This document shows, in pieces, positions 54,057 through 63,935 of a stretch of DNA of 64,000 bases. Numbering within the stretch: position 1 is the stretch's first letter; every line of letters starts with the position of its first letter. The translations under genes and the position numbers were made by a program. Below the pieces are notes generated by a model. It ran no database searches. It was not told the DNA's origin and worked only from the letters and a program-made list of their open reading frames with translations. The stretch comes from G965202915 sp965202915. Lineage in GTDB: Bacteria; Pseudomonadota; Gammaproteobacteria; Eutrophobiales; Eutrophobiaceae. The stretch is taken from contig OZ241847.1 in the NCBI GenBank assembly GCA_965202915.1, forward strand, positions 2,046,001-2,110,000. Direction: 5' to 3'.

Positions 54057-54410
54057 CTCACTCCTCTTTTTTTACACAAATAAAATCCCGCGCCCGCCCG
54101 GGGCGGACAAAAAAATCTTTGGGTATCCGATTAATTCAGCTCGGTATTATGACGCCGATAACCCCGTGCGCCCTTGTTTGTAGCCGGCCCAAAATAATAA
54201 AGACCAATCGGAAGCCACCTTCCCACCGGCCAAAAGGATCAGGATTCTACGCCCCTGGAAACAAAAATTCAAGACTTAATATATTTGTTTTATCATAAAT
54301 ACCCGGTCTTAGGCAATCTTTTATATGAATCCACCGGATAATTATATCTGCCCCGTTGCCGGGATACGCTCCACCCAGATGAATTAATCACCGCGACGTT
54401 GTCCAGTACC
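54057..54410. other. Leader region before rpsL
   Basis: About 350 bases between the str cluster and module 7. On the minus strand a perfect TATAAT lies at 54341-54346 and a TATGAT at 54293-54298, either of which could be a -10 box, but I find no matching -35 box. No coding frame is convincing. It must hold the promoter of one of the strongest operons in the cell. Confidence 0.45.
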
Positions 54411-54653
54411 GGAGCCCGTGACTCCCGTCGCGGGTATTAACACACACCCGGCACGCCGGATTCCCTGAGCAACCCGGATCCCCGAACTGCACCAGGCCTT
54501 CCCCGAATCAACACCAACCCCCCAACCCCCCTTGTCAGGGGGGTTCGAGCAACACCGGCACCTTGCCCGAACTGCACTGTGAGCCGTGCTGAGTTGTGGG
54601 TTGACGATAATGTTGATTGTTATATACCCGCGACGGGAGTCACGGGCCCCTGT
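54411..54653. repeat. Palindromic module 7
   Basis: First-type hairpins at both ends (54411-54436 and 54624-54653), CGGCACGCCGG, the GAACTGCACCAGGCCTT line, and a C6-TTGTCA-G6 palindrome at 54526-54543. It ends 152 bases before the third DUF1640-like start codon. Confidence 0.85.
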
Positions 54654-54687
54654 AATGAGCGGTGCAGGCCACTGCTGAAAATTTCAT

Positions 54688-54782
54688 TTGATAACCGCGG
54701 GGCATGGGTCTATACTGGCTATATGAGAGATATGAGCATTCTGGTAACACTCTGTGGCAAGCGGAAGATCCCTGCCATACCG
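54688..54782 (+). promoter_or_regulatory. Promoter and structured leader of coiled-coil cassette 3
   Basis: TTGATA (54688-54693), 17 bases, TATACT (54711-54716). The leader can pair TGGTA (54742) with TACCG (54778), where a C-G pair has become U-G, and TGGCA (54755) with TGCCA (54773). Pairing is thus kept despite the change. Confidence 0.65.
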
Positions 54783-54805
54783 ATAAAATTATCCGGCACC
54801 TGAAT

Positions 54806-55348
54806 ATGGAAGCCATCGCATTTGATACCCATAAATTTGTCAAGCACCTGACTGCATCCGGTTTCACCGAAGCGCAGGCGGAAGCCCTGGCCGGTGAGCA
54901 GGTCGATATGATTAACAGCAATTTGGCCACCAGGGCGGATATCGAGAAACTACGCCTGACTACCAAGGAGGACATAGAGAAACTACGCCTGGCCACCCAG
55001 GCGGACATTGCCGAGGTGAAGGCGGACATAGAGAAACTACGCCTGGCCACCCAGGCGGACATTGCCGAGGTGAAGGCCGACATAGAGAAACTGCGCGCGG
55101 ACACCAGGGCGGACATAGAGAAACTGCGCGCGGACACCAGGTCCGACATAGCTGAGGTGAAGGCGGACATAGAGAAACTGCGCCTGGCCACCCAGGCAGA
55201 CATAGAGAGACTGCGCGCGGACACCAGGGCGGACATTGCCGAGGTGAGGGCGGATATTGCCGACACGGCAGCAAGACTGACGCGCTGGATCGTTGGTGCG
55301 ATGATTGCGCAGATCGGCGTGGTTGTCGGGTTGATTAAATTGAGTTGA
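54806..55348 (+). CDS. DUF1640/CCDC90-like coiled-coil membrane protein, copy 3
   Basis: 180 residues. Same head (EAIAFDTHKFVKHLTASGF) and same membrane anchor as the copies at 5941 and 11775, about 40 kb away, with a stalk of intermediate length made of the same 18- and 11-residue units. The start at 54806 matches the other copies. The stop codon overlaps the first base of module 8. Confidence 0.8.
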   Translation: MEAIAFDTHKFVKHLTASGFTEAQAEALAGEQVDMINSNLATRADIEKLRLTTKEDIEKLRLATQADIAEVKADIEKLRLATQADIAEVKADIEKLRADTRADIEKLRADTRSDIAEVKADIEKLRLATQADIERLRADTRADIAEVRADIADTAARLTRWIVGAMIAQIGVVVGLIKLS

Positions 55349-55604
55349 CAGGAGCCCGTGACTCCCGTCGCGGGGGCCGGTGACCCCGTCACCGGCGTTA
55401 CGATCCACCCAACCAACCCGGATTCCCGTACTGCACCAGGCCTTTGCCGAATCAACACCAACCCCTACACCCCCCTGACAAGGGGTGTAGGGGGGGTTCG
55501 AGCAACACTGGCACTTTGCCCGAACTGGACTGTGAGGGGGGCTGAGTTGTGGGGTGATGGTATTGTTGATTGTTTTACCCGCGACGGGAGTCAAGGGCTC
55601 CGGT
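55348..55604. repeat. Palindromic module 8
   Basis: Left end of the first hairpin type at 55348, joined to a third hairpin: GCCGGTGAC, loop CCC, GTCACCGGC (55376-55396). The central palindrome has 12-base perfect arms, CCCCTACACCCC and GGGGTGTAGGGG (within 55461-55496). A worn right end closes it near 55604. Confidence 0.82.
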
Positions 55605-55753
55605 GGTCGCAGGGATCTGTGTTGTTTATTTGCCCGGTATGACTCGGTTGCTAATGGTAGGATCCCGGCATTGCAGGGTGTTTTACCGGCGCGGTCTTAT
55701 GAGTAAAATCATACTGCGCCATCAGGGTCGGCTTATAAATCAGGGAGAATTTA

Positions 55754-56791
55754 ATGTTACTTGGATCGATCATGGGCGATTTGCGGGGGTGCGTACTGGC
55801 AGCGGATGAGCGGGAAATGCTTGGACATCCACTGATCGGGGGGATTATATTGTTTGCCCGTAATTATGAATCCCCGGAACAGTTGACTGAGTTGGTGCAT
55901 GCCGTCCACTCTGCCAGGGAGCCGCGTCTGCTGGTCGCGGTGGACCAGGAGGGTGGCCGCGTGCAAAGATTCCGGCAGGACCTTACCCGTCTGCCGCCTT
56001 GCAGCGTCATGGGGCGGATGTATAAAACCGACAGGACACTGGCCACCGGGTTTGCCGAGCAGTTGGGCTGGTTGATGGCTTCCGAGCTGAGGGCGTTGGG
56101 TGTTGATTGCAGTTTCGCGCCGGTGCTGGATCTGGATAAAGGGATGAGTGCGGTGATCGGTGATCGTGCCATCGATGGCGATCCGGAAATCGTGTCTTTG
56201 CTGGCGGGGCATTATATGCGCGGCATGAGGCGAGCCGGGGTCAGTGCGGTTGGTAAGCATTTCCCCGGTCACGGCGGTGTATCTGAAGACTCGCATAGTG
56301 TGACGCCGGTTGATCGCCGTGAACTGGCGGATATACGGATCGAGGATATGGTCCCGTTCAGGCGATTGATCGCAAATGGATTGCCCGGAATTATGCCCGC
56401 CCATGTGATTTTCCCCGGGGTGGATGACAAACCCGCCGGCTTCTCGGCAATATGGCTGAAACAAGTATTACGCCGGCAATTGGGGTTTCAGGGGGCGATC
56501 TTCAGTGATGACGTGGATATGGCGGGTGCGGCATTTGCCGGGACTTATTGTGAGCGCGTGCTGGCGGCGTTGAGCGCGGGATGTGACATGGTGCTGATAT
56601 GTAATAATCCAAAAGAGCTGGTGCAGGTGCTCGATAATTTAAACGTGGCAGGTGATCCGCAGTCGCAATCGAGGTTGATGCGCATGTACGGACGCCATGA
56701 CGTCACTCTCAAGAGTCTGCGCCGGAGTCAGGAATGGAAGCAGGCCTCGGCTTTTATGGCAAGGCTAGACGTGGGTGATCAGCAGCGGTAA
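55754..56791 (+). CDS. nagZ: Beta-N-acetylglucosaminidase NagZ
   Basis: 345 residues, family GH3. Cuts N-acetylglucosamine from muropeptides in the cytosol during murein recycling. VDQEGGRVQRFR, KHFPGHG (168-174), the Asp179/His181 pair in SEDSH, and the nucleophile Asp in FSDDVDM are intact. The ATG at 55754 follows a ribosome site (AGGGAGA) and gives the usual N-terminus. Confidence 0.95.
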   Translation: MLLGSIMGDLRGCVLAADEREMLGHPLIGGIILFARNYESPEQLTELVHAVHSAREPRLLVAVDQEGGRVQRFRQDLTRLPPCSVMGRMYKTDRTLATGFAEQLGWLMASELRALGVDCSFAPVLDLDKGMSAVIGDRAIDGDPEIVSLLAGHYMRGMRRAGVSAVGKHFPGHGGVSEDSHSVTPVDRRELADIRIEDMVPFRRLIANGLPGIMPAHVIFPGVDDKPAGFSAIWLKQVLRRQLGFQGAIFSDDVDMAGAAFAGTYCERVLAALSAGCDMVLICNNPKELVQVLDNLNVAGDPQSQSRLMRMYGRHDVTLKSLRRSQEWKQASAFMARLDVGDQQR

Positions 56792-56835
56792 CCGGCTTTT
56801 ACCCACTGACAGGGCCTGCGATTAAATTAATCGGA

Positions 56836-58611
56836 TCATTGCCTGCGGCACCAGAAGATAAAATTGCTGAATCTGATCTTACCGTTGGATTCCAGAGTTT
56901 CCCAATTGCCGAGATCGGCGCGTTGCAAATCGGCGGGAAAGTCGGCGCAATAACATTGCTGCTCTTTGGGGGCAGTGGCGACGCCACCGGCAAGACGGCG
57001 GTGTTGGAACTCGAAACCGATAAAATCGACGTCGGTGGCCGAAGACAACATTGCGCGTATGCCGGCGACGTTGAAGCTCTGTTCGCTGACGTGCAGTAAC
57101 AAGTCACGAAAACCGCTCATGGAATAGAAATCCGGTCTGCCGGCGAGGTCGGCATGGAGGCGGGCATAGTCGGGAGAGGACTGATTGCGGATATCTTCGC
57201 GCAGACGCCGCATGGCATCGGGACTGGTGCCAATTTCGCGCCAGTCAGAGCGGTCGGCCTTGAATTTTTCGATCTCGCGGCGATGCGCCTGGGCATACAC
57301 CATGATCCGCAGATAGCCACCGGGTCGCAAACATTCCACCAGGGCACGAAAGCCGGCCGCGGGGTCGGCCATGTGGTGGAGTACCCCCAGAGACTCGATC
57401 CAGTCGTAGCGCGCGGACTGCCCCGGCAAATCAAGAATATCGCCCTGGATGAAGTTTATCTTCTCAAGACCAAGCTGGTCCGCCACGCGCGCGCCATAGG
57501 CGAGGCTGGTTCGGCTGATATCGACCGCGGTCACCTGAGCGCCGGGAAAGCGCTCGGCCATCTGTACCGGATGGCGTCCGGTACCGGCACCCGGTATCAG
57601 TATCTCCATGGTCGCCGGCGCTTCGAGATCGCTGCGCCAGGGAAACAGCCGGCGAAGAAAATCGCCCGGGTCGGATGGCGCCGCGAGGGTGGAGGGTAAC
57701 CAGCGCGGATAGGGTGTGGATTCGTACATGGCGCGCACCTGTACCGAGGTATCGTCTGCAATCGGGGTGAGGGAGGGCAAACCCCGGGCGAACGTAATTT
57801 CCTCCTTGATCGCTGCGATGGTACGCGCCTGCAGGCTCCATCCGCTCTCCGGCCAGGCCTCCAATGGCGCCGCTCTGAGCGCCGGCAGGTCGGCGGGCGG
57901 GCGGTAGAGTGCATATTGAAAGAGTGCGGCGGCGTCCTGTGGCAGTGAGGCCCCGGCGGCTTGCCGGACGAGTTCGGTCTCTTCCGGCGTCTCCGGCCAG
58001 ATATATTCGTTGGCAAAGCACTGCAATGCCAGGGCGGCGGCGAGATCGAGCAGTGGTTCAACTGTAAGCTGGCTGGCCAACTGCCGGCGCAGCGCCACCA
58101 GGGTGCGTTCAAATTCCGGGTCGGTATTGATCGTGCGGGTGAGATAAAGGTGTAACAAGGGATCAAGCGCCATTAACATTGGATCTGTGTCCTGTCCATA
58201 ACGCAGGCGCAGCTGCTCAGCCGTCAGGCTGGACAGGGCGTCATAATTGGCCCACGGGGAAAGCAGACAGCGCTGGGCAACACGGGCAAGTATTGGATTG
58301 AACCTGGTCGTGCGCGTGCGTTCGAGAATGGCGACGGCCTGGCGCGTTGCGGTTTCATGGTCGCCGATAAGGTCAAGCGCCTGGGCAAAGTAAGCCAGCG
58401 CATCCAGCGGATGATCCTCCTGCTGGCGGGCGATCCCAAGCCGAACCAGATGGTCGGCGAGGCGTGCATGGCCATGGCCGTCGTCAAAAGGCATGGTCAT
58501 CAGGTGCGGCAACTGTTCCGACAAGGTCAACCTTGAACGAACCGTCGCAAGTCGTAAGCCTTTGCCGCATGGTTGGCCAAATGTAATTTGCCGGTGGGCG
58601 AGGGTCGGCAC
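56836..58611 (-). CDS. TPR-containing SAM-dependent methyltransferase
   Basis: 591 residues. The N-terminal third is helical with at least one TPR-like unit (DALAYFAQALDLIGD). A class I methyltransferase domain follows: SAM loop IPGAGTGRHP at about 339-348, acidic end of strand 2 in VTAVDIS, and GDILDLPG. The C-terminal part (YSMSGFRDLLLHVSEQSF) could bind substrate. The substrate is not known. The gene is convergent with nagZ. The exact start is uncertain; an ATG 39 codons in (MPFDDGHGHARL) is an alternative. Confidence 0.8.
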   Translation of the reverse strand: MPTLAHRQITFGQPCGKGLRLATVRSRLTLSEQLPHLMTMPFDDGHGHARLADHLVRLGIARQQEDHPLDALAYFAQALDLIGDHETATRQAVAILERTRTTRFNPILARVAQRCLLSPWANYDALSSLTAEQLRLRYGQDTDPMLMALDPLLHLYLTRTINTDPEFERTLVALRRQLASQLTVEPLLDLAAALALQCFANEYIWPETPEETELVRQAAGASLPQDAAALFQYALYRPPADLPALRAAPLEAWPESGWSLQARTIAAIKEEITFARGLPSLTPIADDTSVQVRAMYESTPYPRWLPSTLAAPSDPGDFLRRLFPWRSDLEAPATMEILIPGAGTGRHPVQMAERFPGAQVTAVDISRTSLAYGARVADQLGLEKINFIQGDILDLPGQSARYDWIESLGVLHHMADPAAGFRALVECLRPGGYLRIMVYAQAHRREIEKFKADRSDWREIGTSPDAMRRLREDIRNQSSPDYARLHADLAGRPDFYSMSGFRDLLLHVSEQSFNVAGIRAMLSSATDVDFIGFEFQHRRLAGGVATAPKEQQCYCADFPADLQRADLGNWETLESNGKIRFSNFIFWCRRQ

Positions 58612-59025
58612 GTTGCGTACCCGGGCAGTGTGTACGTGAACAGTTTCTCATTTTTTGTTTATATCAGGGTCAGTAATGATTCCGCCCACCTTGCTGAGGC
58701 ACCGAACGGTGCGGTACGCGGCGACGACCGTCCATACAGTTTTTTGATAGTATTTCAGGATTGTTGCGGTTTGTCCAAGATTATAATGCAAACGTCCGAT
58801 AACGCGCACTTCGATTAAAGCGGGGTAATGATATATTATCCCGCCCACCAATGAGTAAATAAAGGCGCACGCGGGTGGACGGCAAAATGTTGATTATTAA
58901 TGATTGGACGGATAGTGTGGCGGTGAAAAAACAGTATAATATAATTACACTTTTACAATTTGCTTATTTGGCTGTGCGGCCCTGGAACAGCGGCTGATGC
59001 GGACCAATAACGGGGGAAAATCTTA
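58612..59025. other. Divergent intergenic region before the MscS gene
   Basis: About 410 bases. A perfect TATAAT lies at 58935-58940 on the plus strand, 86 bases before the mscS-like ATG, without a good -35 box. The words ATTCCGCCCACC (58680) and ATCCCGCCCACC (58839) repeat about 160 bases apart. No convincing gene. Confidence 0.5.
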
Positions 59026-60132
59026 ATGGAATCGTTTAATTTTTTGCAAACGAGTATGGAGTATCTGGGCAGGGAGTTCTGGTTGATTCAATTATTCGCC
59101 GTTGTGTTTTTCACCGTGCTTCTGAATTTCTTCCAGAAGCGCGTACTGAATAAGTTAATGCTCAAATTTGAGCAGACCACTTTTTACTGGGATGATGCCC
59201 TGATCAAAGCGGTCCGCCCCCCGCTGACCCTGTTGATCTGGATACTGGGTCTTAGCTTCGCCGCGGAAATTGTCCGCGATGAAAGCAAGACTGGAATTTT
59301 CGGGGCAATCGGGCCAATACGTGAAGTCGGGGTGATCGTCGTACTTGCCTGGTTTTTGGTGCGATTCATACAACAGGTCGGGGGCAATATTATTCAAGCC
59401 AGGCAGCGCCTGGATAAGCCTTATGATCGCACAACGGTGGATGCCATAGTCAAGCTGCTCAAGGTTTCAGTATATATCACCAGTTTTCTGATCGTATTAC
59501 AGTCACTGGGTTACAGCATTTCCGGGGTACTGGCATTTGGCGGCATAGGCGGTATTGCGATTGGTTTTGCCGCAAGAGATCTGCTGGCAAATTTCTTTGG
59601 GGGGCTGATGATTTACCTGGACCGTCCGTTTAAGGTGGGTGACTGGGTGCGTTCACCGGACAGGGAAATCGAAGGCACGGTGGAATATATTGGCTGGCGC
59701 CTGACGCGGATACGCACCTTTGATCAACGCCCGCTTTACGTGCCCAATGCGATTTTTACCAATATCGCGGTCGAGAATCCCTCGCGCATGACAAACCGCA
59801 GGATCAACGAAACCATAGGAATACGCTATGAGGATTCCTCCAAGATGGCGGCTATTGTAGCGGCAGTCCGGCAAATGCTGGAGAAACATGAAGAAATTGA
59901 TGCCACTCAAACGCTTATTGTTAATTTTGACGTGTATGCGCCGTCATCACTGAATTTTTTTATTTATACTTTTACCAAGACAACCGACTGGATTAGATTT
60001 CATGAGATCAAACAGGATGTATTATTAAAGATACTCGAAATTATTGAAGTGCAGGGCGCCGAGTGTGCTTTCCCGACTTCAACTTTGCATATTGCCCATG
60101 CAGGCGATACTGTCGAAGGTAAACAGAATTGA
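59026..60132 (+). CDS. Mechanosensitive ion channel of the MscS family
   Basis: 368 residues. Four to five membrane helices, the pore helix with GGIGGIAIGFAARDLLANFFGG (about 173-194), then the beta domain (KVGDWVRSPDREIEGTVEYI) and the cytosolic cage. Such channels open under membrane tension to release solutes. The gene stands alone. Confidence 0.9.
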   Translation: MESFNFLQTSMEYLGREFWLIQLFAVVFFTVLLNFFQKRVLNKLMLKFEQTTFYWDDALIKAVRPPLTLLIWILGLSFAAEIVRDESKTGIFGAIGPIREVGVIVVLAWFLVRFIQQVGGNIIQARQRLDKPYDRTTVDAIVKLLKVSVYITSFLIVLQSLGYSISGVLAFGGIGGIAIGFAARDLLANFFGGLMIYLDRPFKVGDWVRSPDREIEGTVEYIGWRLTRIRTFDQRPLYVPNAIFTNIAVENPSRMTNRRINETIGIRYEDSSKMAAIVAAVRQMLEKHEEIDATQTLIVNFDVYAPSSLNFFIYTFTKTTDWIRFHEIKQDVLLKILEIIEVQGAECAFPTSTLHIAHAGDTVEGKQN

Positions 60133-60407
60133 GTTCGAGTATATCGAGCTAGTCATTGTTGGCGTCACCGGCCGCGCTTATTACCCGGGTGCCGTGGATT
60201 ATGGGCTTATATGATCTGTTGAATATTAATGATCAGGCGGTTAAAGTGTAGTTTCTTTTGCATGGAAAATTCACATATTGTCGCGCCGGGCGGCGGTCAG
60301 GGTGAAACCAGAAGATGAGTGATTGGCGGTCGCCTGGAATGGGCCGGGTCAATTCGTATAATTAATAAACAGGACGGTTAACGACGGTATAATGGAAGCA
60401 TCGATTT

Positions 60408-61106
60408 ATGAACACACATAAACAAAAATCGGCTAATCAGACGGACCCAAAGGCGCGAGATATCGTTGATTATTTGAGGGCAAATCCCGGTTTCTTTAAT
60501 GATCACCCCGAATTGGTTGCGGTATTACGCATTCCGGACCGGCATCACGGCGCGGTCTCGCTGGTGGAACGACAGATTGCCGTCTTGAGAGAGCAGTCCC
60601 GGAAAAGCAAAAAACATCTGCATGAGTTGATTCAGATTGCCCGGCGTAATGAGGAACTGGCCCGGCGCCTGCACCGCTTGTCTCTGTCTTTAATAGATGC
60701 CGCCGAGCCCAAGGATATCTTTGCCACTTTGTACGCGAGTCTGATCAAATCTTTCCGGGTACACCGGGTCACTGTGCGCTTGTTTGCCGATCCGGCCGAC
60801 GCCGATATTATTGCCGGTGATGAATTTGCCGGCGCGGATTGCCCTGAGCAAATCCTTTTTCGCTCCATTATCGATAGCCGTCTGCCGGTAAGCGGCGCAA
60901 TGGAGCCACAACAACGGGCTTTCCTGTTTGATGATGATATCTTATCTGCGGTGATCGTGCCGTTGCACGGCAAAAGCTGGAGCGGGGTATTGGCGATAGG
61001 CAGCCTGGATACCGACCGCTTCAGGCCGGTGATGGGGATGGAGCTGTTGAGTCACCTGGGTGACGTACTGAGCAGTGTGTTAGGTCCGTGGGTCCATGCA
61101 CACTAA
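60408..61106 (+). CDS. DUF484 family protein
   Basis: 232 residues. The N-terminal DIVDYLRANPGFFNDHPELV is the hallmark of the DUF484 family; a GAF-like domain follows. These genes precede xerC in many proteobacteria; the role is unknown. The 3' end overlaps the xerC start by 11 bases. Confidence 0.9.
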   Translation: MNTHKQKSANQTDPKARDIVDYLRANPGFFNDHPELVAVLRIPDRHHGAVSLVERQIAVLREQSRKSKKHLHELIQIARRNEELARRLHRLSLSLIDAAEPKDIFATLYASLIKSFRVHRVTVRLFADPADADIIAGDEFAGADCPEQILFRSIIDSRLPVSGAMEPQQRAFLFDDDILSAVIVPLHGKSWSGVLAIGSLDTDRFRPVMGMELLSHLGDVLSSVLGPWVHAH

Positions 61107-62007
61107 GCCCGCATCATTGATACCCGATTTTGAGACGTTTCTGGCGAGCCTGCACCATTTATCTCCGCATACCCGCAACGCCTACCGGCGCGATCTGAAA
61201 ATATTGATGGCTTATTGTCATGCCAACAATGTCTCATCCTGGGCCGATTTGGATGGCAGGCAGCTCAGAAATTTTGTGGCACTGCGCCACAGGCAAGGCA
61301 CAGGCGGTAAAACCATACAGCGTAATTTGTCCGCGATCCGGGTATTTTATCGTTATATGCTTGAACGCGGGGCGGTCGCGGTTAATCCTGCGAAAGGGCT
61401 CCTGCCACCCAAATCCGCGCGCAAACTGCCCAAAGTCCTGGACGTGGACCAAGCGGTTCAATTGGCGGAGATGGACGCCGAGGGGCCGCTTGCCAAGCGT
61501 GATCGGGCGATTATTGAACTCATGTACTCTTCCGGTCTTAGACTGGCGGAATTGATCGATCTTGATATTCGCCGGATCGATTTTGCGGATGCAACCGTTA
61601 CCGTTACCGGCAAAGGCGGGAAGACTCGAACCGTGCCGATGGGCCGGCAGGCGATTAAGGCGCTGAAAATCTGGTTGCAACAACGCAAGGCGCTGGTCAA
61701 CGGCGACGAGCAGGCGGTCTTTATCAGTAACCGGGGACGAAGAATCGGGCCCCGCATAATACAGCAGAGGCTTAAACAATGGGGCCGACGGCGGGGTCTG
61801 GAGAGCAAGGTCCATCCGCATATTTTGAGGCATTCATTTGCCAGTCATATGCTGGAATCGAGCGGCGATCTGCGGGCGGTGCAGGAATTACTTGGCCATG
61901 CCGATATCAGTACCACCCAGATCTATACGCATTTGGATTTCCAGCATCTGGCGCAGGTCTATGATAAGACTCATCCGCGGGCGCACAGGCAAAAAACCAA
62001 AACTTGA
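61096..62007 (+). CDS. xerC: Tyrosine recombinase XerC
   Basis: 303 residues. Resolves chromosome dimers at dif with XerD. Catalytic residues: Arg149 (SSGLRLAEL), Lys173, His242 and Arg245 (HILRH), His268 and nucleophile Tyr277 (IYTH). The N-terminal SAM-like DNA-binding domain is complete. The place after DUF484 and before hslVU supports XerC rather than XerD. Confidence 0.94.
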   Translation: MHTKPASLIPDFETFLASLHHLSPHTRNAYRRDLKILMAYCHANNVSSWADLDGRQLRNFVALRHRQGTGGKTIQRNLSAIRVFYRYMLERGAVAVNPAKGLLPPKSARKLPKVLDVDQAVQLAEMDAEGPLAKRDRAIIELMYSSGLRLAELIDLDIRRIDFADATVTVTGKGGKTRTVPMGRQAIKALKIWLQQRKALVNGDEQAVFISNRGRRIGPRIIQQRLKQWGRRRGLESKVHPHILRHSFASHMLESSGDLRAVQELLGHADISTTQIYTHLDFQHLAQVYDKTHPRAHRQKTKT

Positions 62008-62070
62008 ATTTATTCATTCTCGCCTTAATCTGGTAAGATACCTACACCCCGGTCTGTCAGGAGCGCATTT

Positions 62071-62604
62071 TTGCAACAATTCAGTGGAACCACAATTTTA
62101 TCCGTGAGACGCAATGGTTCGGTCGTGATCGGCGGTGACGGCCAGGTATCACTGGGTGATACCGTTATGAAACATAATGCCTGCAAGGTCCGCCGGCTTT
62201 ATAACGGCAAGGTGCTGGCCGGTTTTGCCGGCGGCACCGCCGATGCGTTCACCCTGTTTGAACGGTTTGAAGGCAAGTTGCAGGAACATTCCGGCAATCT
62301 GACGCGGTCGGCGGTTGAGCTGGCCAAGGATTGGCGCACCGACCGTATGCTGAGGCGGCTGGAGGCAATGTTGAGCGTTGCCGATAAAACAACGTTATTT
62401 GTTATTTCCGGCAATGGTGACGTGATTGAGCCGGAAAATAACGTCATGGCGATTGGTTCCGGAGGCGCCTATGCCCAGGCGGCCGCAATAGCGTTGCTGG
62501 AGAATTCGGACCTCGGTGCCAGGGCAATAGTCGAGAAGGCGCTGGCTATTACCGCCGATATTTGTATTTACACAAATCAGTCTCTTACCATTGAAGAACT
62601 CTGA
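62071..62604 (+). CDS. hslV: ATP-dependent protease peptidase subunit HslV
   Basis: 177 residues. Threonine peptidase of the HslUV complex. The TTG start has a good ribosome site (AGGAG). A six-residue propeptide (MQQFSG) precedes the catalytic Thr7 in TTILSVRRNG. FAGGTADAFTLFERFE and KDWRTDRMLRRLEAM are typical. Confidence 0.96.
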   Translation: MQQFSGTTILSVRRNGSVVIGGDGQVSLGDTVMKHNACKVRRLYNGKVLAGFAGGTADAFTLFERFEGKLQEHSGNLTRSAVELAKDWRTDRMLRRLEAMLSVADKTTLFVISGNGDVIEPENNVMAIGSGGAYAQAAAIALLENSDLGARAIVEKALAITADICIYTNQSLTIEEL

Positions 62605-62615
62605 GTAATAAAAAT

Positions 62616-63935
62616 TTGTCTAAGCTGACACCGAAGGCGATAGTCGCCGAATTGGATAAACATATTATCGGGCAGGACGCGGCCAAACGCGCGGTTGCCA
62701 TTGCATTAAGAAATCGCTGGCGCCGCAGTCAGGTTGAAATTTCATTGAGGCAGGAAATCACGCCAAAAAATATTCTGATGGTTGGCCCGACTGGCGTGGG
62801 GAAAACCGAGATTGCCCGGAGATTGGCAAAACTTGCGGATGCGCCGTTTATCAAAGTCGAGGCAACCAAATTTACCGAGGTCGGTTACGTCGGGCGCGAC
62901 GTCGAATCGATAGTCCGTGATTTGACCGACGTTGCCGTGAAACAGACTCGCGATCATGAGCTTGAGAAGGTACGGCAGGCGGCGGAACAGGGCGCGCAGG
63001 AACAGGTGCTGGATATATTACTGCCGCCGGCACGAGAGGCGGAGCCGGAATCGCCGGATCACTCCACCCGCGACAAGTTCCGGGAAATGCTGCTTGCGGG
63101 CAAGTTTGCGGAAAAAAAGATCGACGTGGAATTGAATGCGCCCGCGGTTGGCGTGGAGATCGTGGCTCCGCCGGGCATGGAAGAAATGACCAATCAGTTG
63201 CAAAGCATGTTCCAGCACGTATCGGGAGGTAAAAAACGCACGCGCCAGTTAAAAGTCAAAGACGCGCTCAAACTATTGGCCGAAGAAGAGGCCGGAAAAC
63301 TGGTTGATGAAGAAGATATAAAACTTGCCGCGGTTAAAAACGTGGAACAAAACGGGGTCGTATTTCTTGATGAAATTGACAAAGTGACCAGGCGATCAGA
63401 CCATGGTAACGCCGACGTATCACGCGAAGGCGTGCAGCGCGACTTATTGCCATTGGTTGAGGGTTCCACTGTTTCCACCCGTTATGGCATGATCAAAACC
63501 GATCATATTTTATTCATCGCATCGGGCGCGTTTCACCTTGCCAAACCTTCCGATTTAATTCCCGAGCTCCAGGGGCGATTGCCGATACGGGTTGAGTTGG
63601 ATGCATTGGTGACAGAGGATTTCATTCGCATACTGACGGAACCGGACGCGGCGTTAACCAAACAATACAGCGCTTTGATGAATACCGAAGGCTGTAAACT
63701 GGAATTTACCCCGGATGCGATTGAACGTATTGCCGAGGTGGCCTGGCAGGTTAATGAGAGCAATGAGAACATAGGCGCAAGACGGTTGCATACGGTGATG
63801 GAACGGTTGTTGGAGGAGATCTCCTTTGAGGCGTCGGAAAGACGGGATGAGACTATCTCAATTGACGCCGGCTACGTCAATGAACACTTAAATGGTTTAT
63901 TGCAGAATCAGGATTTAACCCGCTATATTCTGTAA
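62616..63935 (+). CDS. hslU: ATP-dependent protease ATPase subunit HslU
   Basis: 439 residues, AAA+ unfoldase feeding HslV. Walker A GPTGVGKTE at 57-65, Walker B FLDEIDK, sensor region and the conserved C-terminal end (LTRYIL) that docks into HslV. TTG start 11 bases after the hslV stop, with only a weak ribosome site, so translation is probably coupled. Confidence 0.97.
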   Translation: MSKLTPKAIVAELDKHIIGQDAAKRAVAIALRNRWRRSQVEISLRQEITPKNILMVGPTGVGKTEIARRLAKLADAPFIKVEATKFTEVGYVGRDVESIVRDLTDVAVKQTRDHELEKVRQAAEQGAQEQVLDILLPPAREAEPESPDHSTRDKFREMLLAGKFAEKKIDVELNAPAVGVEIVAPPGMEEMTNQLQSMFQHVSGGKKRTRQLKVKDALKLLAEEEAGKLVDEEDIKLAAVKNVEQNGVVFLDEIDKVTRRSDHGNADVSREGVQRDLLPLVEGSTVSTRYGMIKTDHILFIASGAFHLAKPSDLIPELQGRLPIRVELDALVTEDFIRILTEPDAALTKQYSALMNTEGCKLEFTPDAIERIAEVAWQVNESNENIGARRLHTVMERLLEEISFEASERRDETISIDAGYVNEHLNGLLQNQDLTRYIL

